Assembly: GCA_003175865.1 (NCBI GenBank)
Contig: PSRF01000355.1
Coordinates: 1-6,184, forward strand
Reading direction: 5' to 3'
DNA: 6,184 nucleotides
DNA from: Blastocatellia bacterium
GTDB lineage: Bacteria > Acidobacteriota > Blastocatellia > Pyrinomonadales > Pyrinomonadaceae
The translations under genes were made by a program, and so were the position numbers. Of this stretch, positions 5,612 to 6,184 are shown piece by piece (within the stretch, counting starts at the first letter, position 1; every line of letters starts with the position of its first letter). A model generated the notes under the pieces. That model was given only the letters and a program-made list of their open reading frames with translations, had not been told where the DNA came from and did no database searches.

Positions 5612-5689
5612 GCGTCAATTTGGAGTGCGGCGACTCTGTCGCCGCTTTGCCAAAGCGCTGACGGAGTCAGCGCACTTCAAAATTGACGC
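5612..5689. repeat. REPIN-like inverted pair of hairpin units, copy 2
   Basis: Unit A (about 5620-5649) starts TTTGGAGTGC and forms a perfect 8-bp stem: GCGGCGAC (5627-5634) with GTCGCCGC (5638-5645), loop TCT. Unit B is inverted and forms GCGCTGAC (5655-5662) with GTCAGCGC (5666-5673), loop GGA. The units are joined by TTTGCCAAA, itself near-palindromic. Outside them, GCGTCAATTT (5612-5621) and AAATTGACGC (5680-5689) pair perfectly, so the whole 78 bp is one large imperfect palindrome. It sits between two convergent genes, 5 bp after the amrS stop, and may terminate both transcripts. Confidence 0.85.
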
Positions 5690-5711
5690 CTGCGCTCCCA
5701 GCATAACGTCC

Positions 5712-6184
5712 CTACTTGGTAGAGGCCGATGGTTTCGGAGTTGGCGCGGGAGGCTTCACAGGAGTTCCCTGATGAAACACTGCCATCCACTTACCATTCC
5801 TGTTGGCCCAAATGGTCGTGTGACGTTCGGTGTCAGGTTTCGCATTTGGCAACTTCACAACGTAAGTGATCAATGAAGCGTCGTTATCAAACTTCACGAC
5901 TTTCCAGTCACTCGGAGTTGCTTTGGACAAATCGAAATCCGGTAATGTCTTCAGTGATTCTGCTTTTGTCATTACACCGTTAGGTTCGATTTCGAGATAG
6001 TCTGTCGCGAGTATCGCCTCGAACGCGGAGTAATTCTTAGCCTTTAACAAACCCCAAACCGCTTTCTCATTTGCCATCGCGTCCGATGTGGTTACCAACG
6101 GCGACGAGCTGGCCGCGGGACTCGGCGCAGCCTTTTCTGTTTTCGGCGCGGGTGGCGGTGGAGCTGTGGATGGTTCCGTTTCTT
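5712..6184 (-). CDS. NTF2-like (DUF4440-type) domain protein, N-terminus outside the window
   Basis: The visible 157 codons end at TAG (5714-5712), and the frame stays open to the window edge, so the gene is cut at its 5' end. The first visible part is a Pro/Ala/Ser/Thr-rich linker, including ETEPSTAPPPPAPKTEKAA, leading to PAASSSPLVTTSDAMANEKAVWG. This is followed by a compact alpha+beta domain of about 100 residues: KAVWGLLKAKNYSAFEAILATDYLEIEPNG, VVKFDNDASLITYVVKL, RHTTIWANRNGKWMAVFHQGTP. The pattern fits the SnoaL/NTF2-like fold, DUF4440 branch. The tail is again Pro/Lys/Ser-rich (PVKPPAPTPKPSASTK). A low-complexity linker ahead of such a domain usually follows a lipoprotein or Sec signal, which I infer lies upstream. 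TTG at 6098 could serve as a start but would interrupt the linker and has no ribosome site. Catalytic function, if any, is unknown. Confidence 0.82.
   Translation of the reverse strand, partial: ETEPSTAPPPPAPKTEKAAPSPAASSSPLVTTSDAMANEKAVWGLLKAKNYSAFEAILATDYLEIEPNGVMTKAESLKTLPDFDLSKATPSDWKVVKFDNDASLITYVVKLPNAKPDTERHTTIWANRNGKWMAVFHQGTPVKPPAPTPKPSASTK

Noticed and set aside
5610..5876. An 88-codon + strand frame after amrS (MRQFGVRRLCRRFAKAL...)
   Set aside because: Its first third is a translation of the REPIN-like palindrome and the rest is antisense to the NTF2-like gene.
6096..6098. TTG 6098 as the start of the NTF2-like gene
   Set aside because: The frame remains open upstream through a coherent Pro/Ala/Ser linker to the window edge and no ribosome site precedes this codon.

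Overview
This is a bacterial chromosomal window with five ordinary-looking housekeeping or stress genes, one regulatory pair, one unrecognised small gene and an unusual amount of intergenic repeat structure. Base composition looks roughly balanced by eye (not computed). No tRNA, rRNA, CRISPR array, transposase, phage gene or plasmid gene is visible. The organism cannot be fixed from the sequence. The paired hairpin repeats, the heptamer arrays, the palindrome of CACAGAG-type motifs and the gene types resemble, from memory, soil or environmental bacteria such as Verrucomicrobiota or Acidobacteriota. That is a weak inference.

Layout, left to right. A class I (DhnA/FbaB-type) fructose-bisphosphate aldolase (103-1203, +) has a good Shine-Dalgarno and a plausible promoter. 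Directly after its stop codon lies the first copy of a REPIN-like inverted pair of hairpins (1204-1280). Next is a two-gene operon: an ECF-type sigma factor (1349-1927, +, probable TTG start) and, 3 bp later, its membrane-bound RskA-type anti-sigma factor (1931-2710, +). A 154-bp gap leads to an exported group 1 truncated hemoglobin with a clear signal peptide (2865-3326, +). A palindrome of CACAGAG-like units follows (3349-3392), then a short hairpin and a 66-residue protein of unknown function (3472-3672, +). That gene converges, 6 bp apart, on an MBL-fold glyoxalase II-like hydrolase (3679-4368, -). The divergent gap 4369-4508 is mostly made of two mirror-image arrays of a degenerate TCAGTGG heptamer and also holds a promoter candidate for the AmrS-type radical SAM enzyme (4509-5606, +). 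A second REPIN-like copy (5612-5689) separates amrS from the 3' end of a gene for an NTF2-like (DUF4440) domain protein (5712 to beyond 6184, -). Its beginning, and probably its secretion signal, lie outside the window.

How the parts relate. The sigma/anti-sigma pair is an envelope-sensing switch: the anti-sigma has a cytoplasmic zinc-binding segment, one membrane helix and an external RskA domain. The exported globin immediately downstream is a reasonable candidate member of its regulon, but no shared promoter motif was found. The aldolase, hydrolase, AmrS and NTF2-like genes look like independent units. The most notable feature is that four of the five intergenic gaps longer than 100 bp carry inverted repeats from three distinct families. 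I do not see convincing evidence of a new defence, secretion or metabolic system here; the best leads are the repeats and the exported globin.
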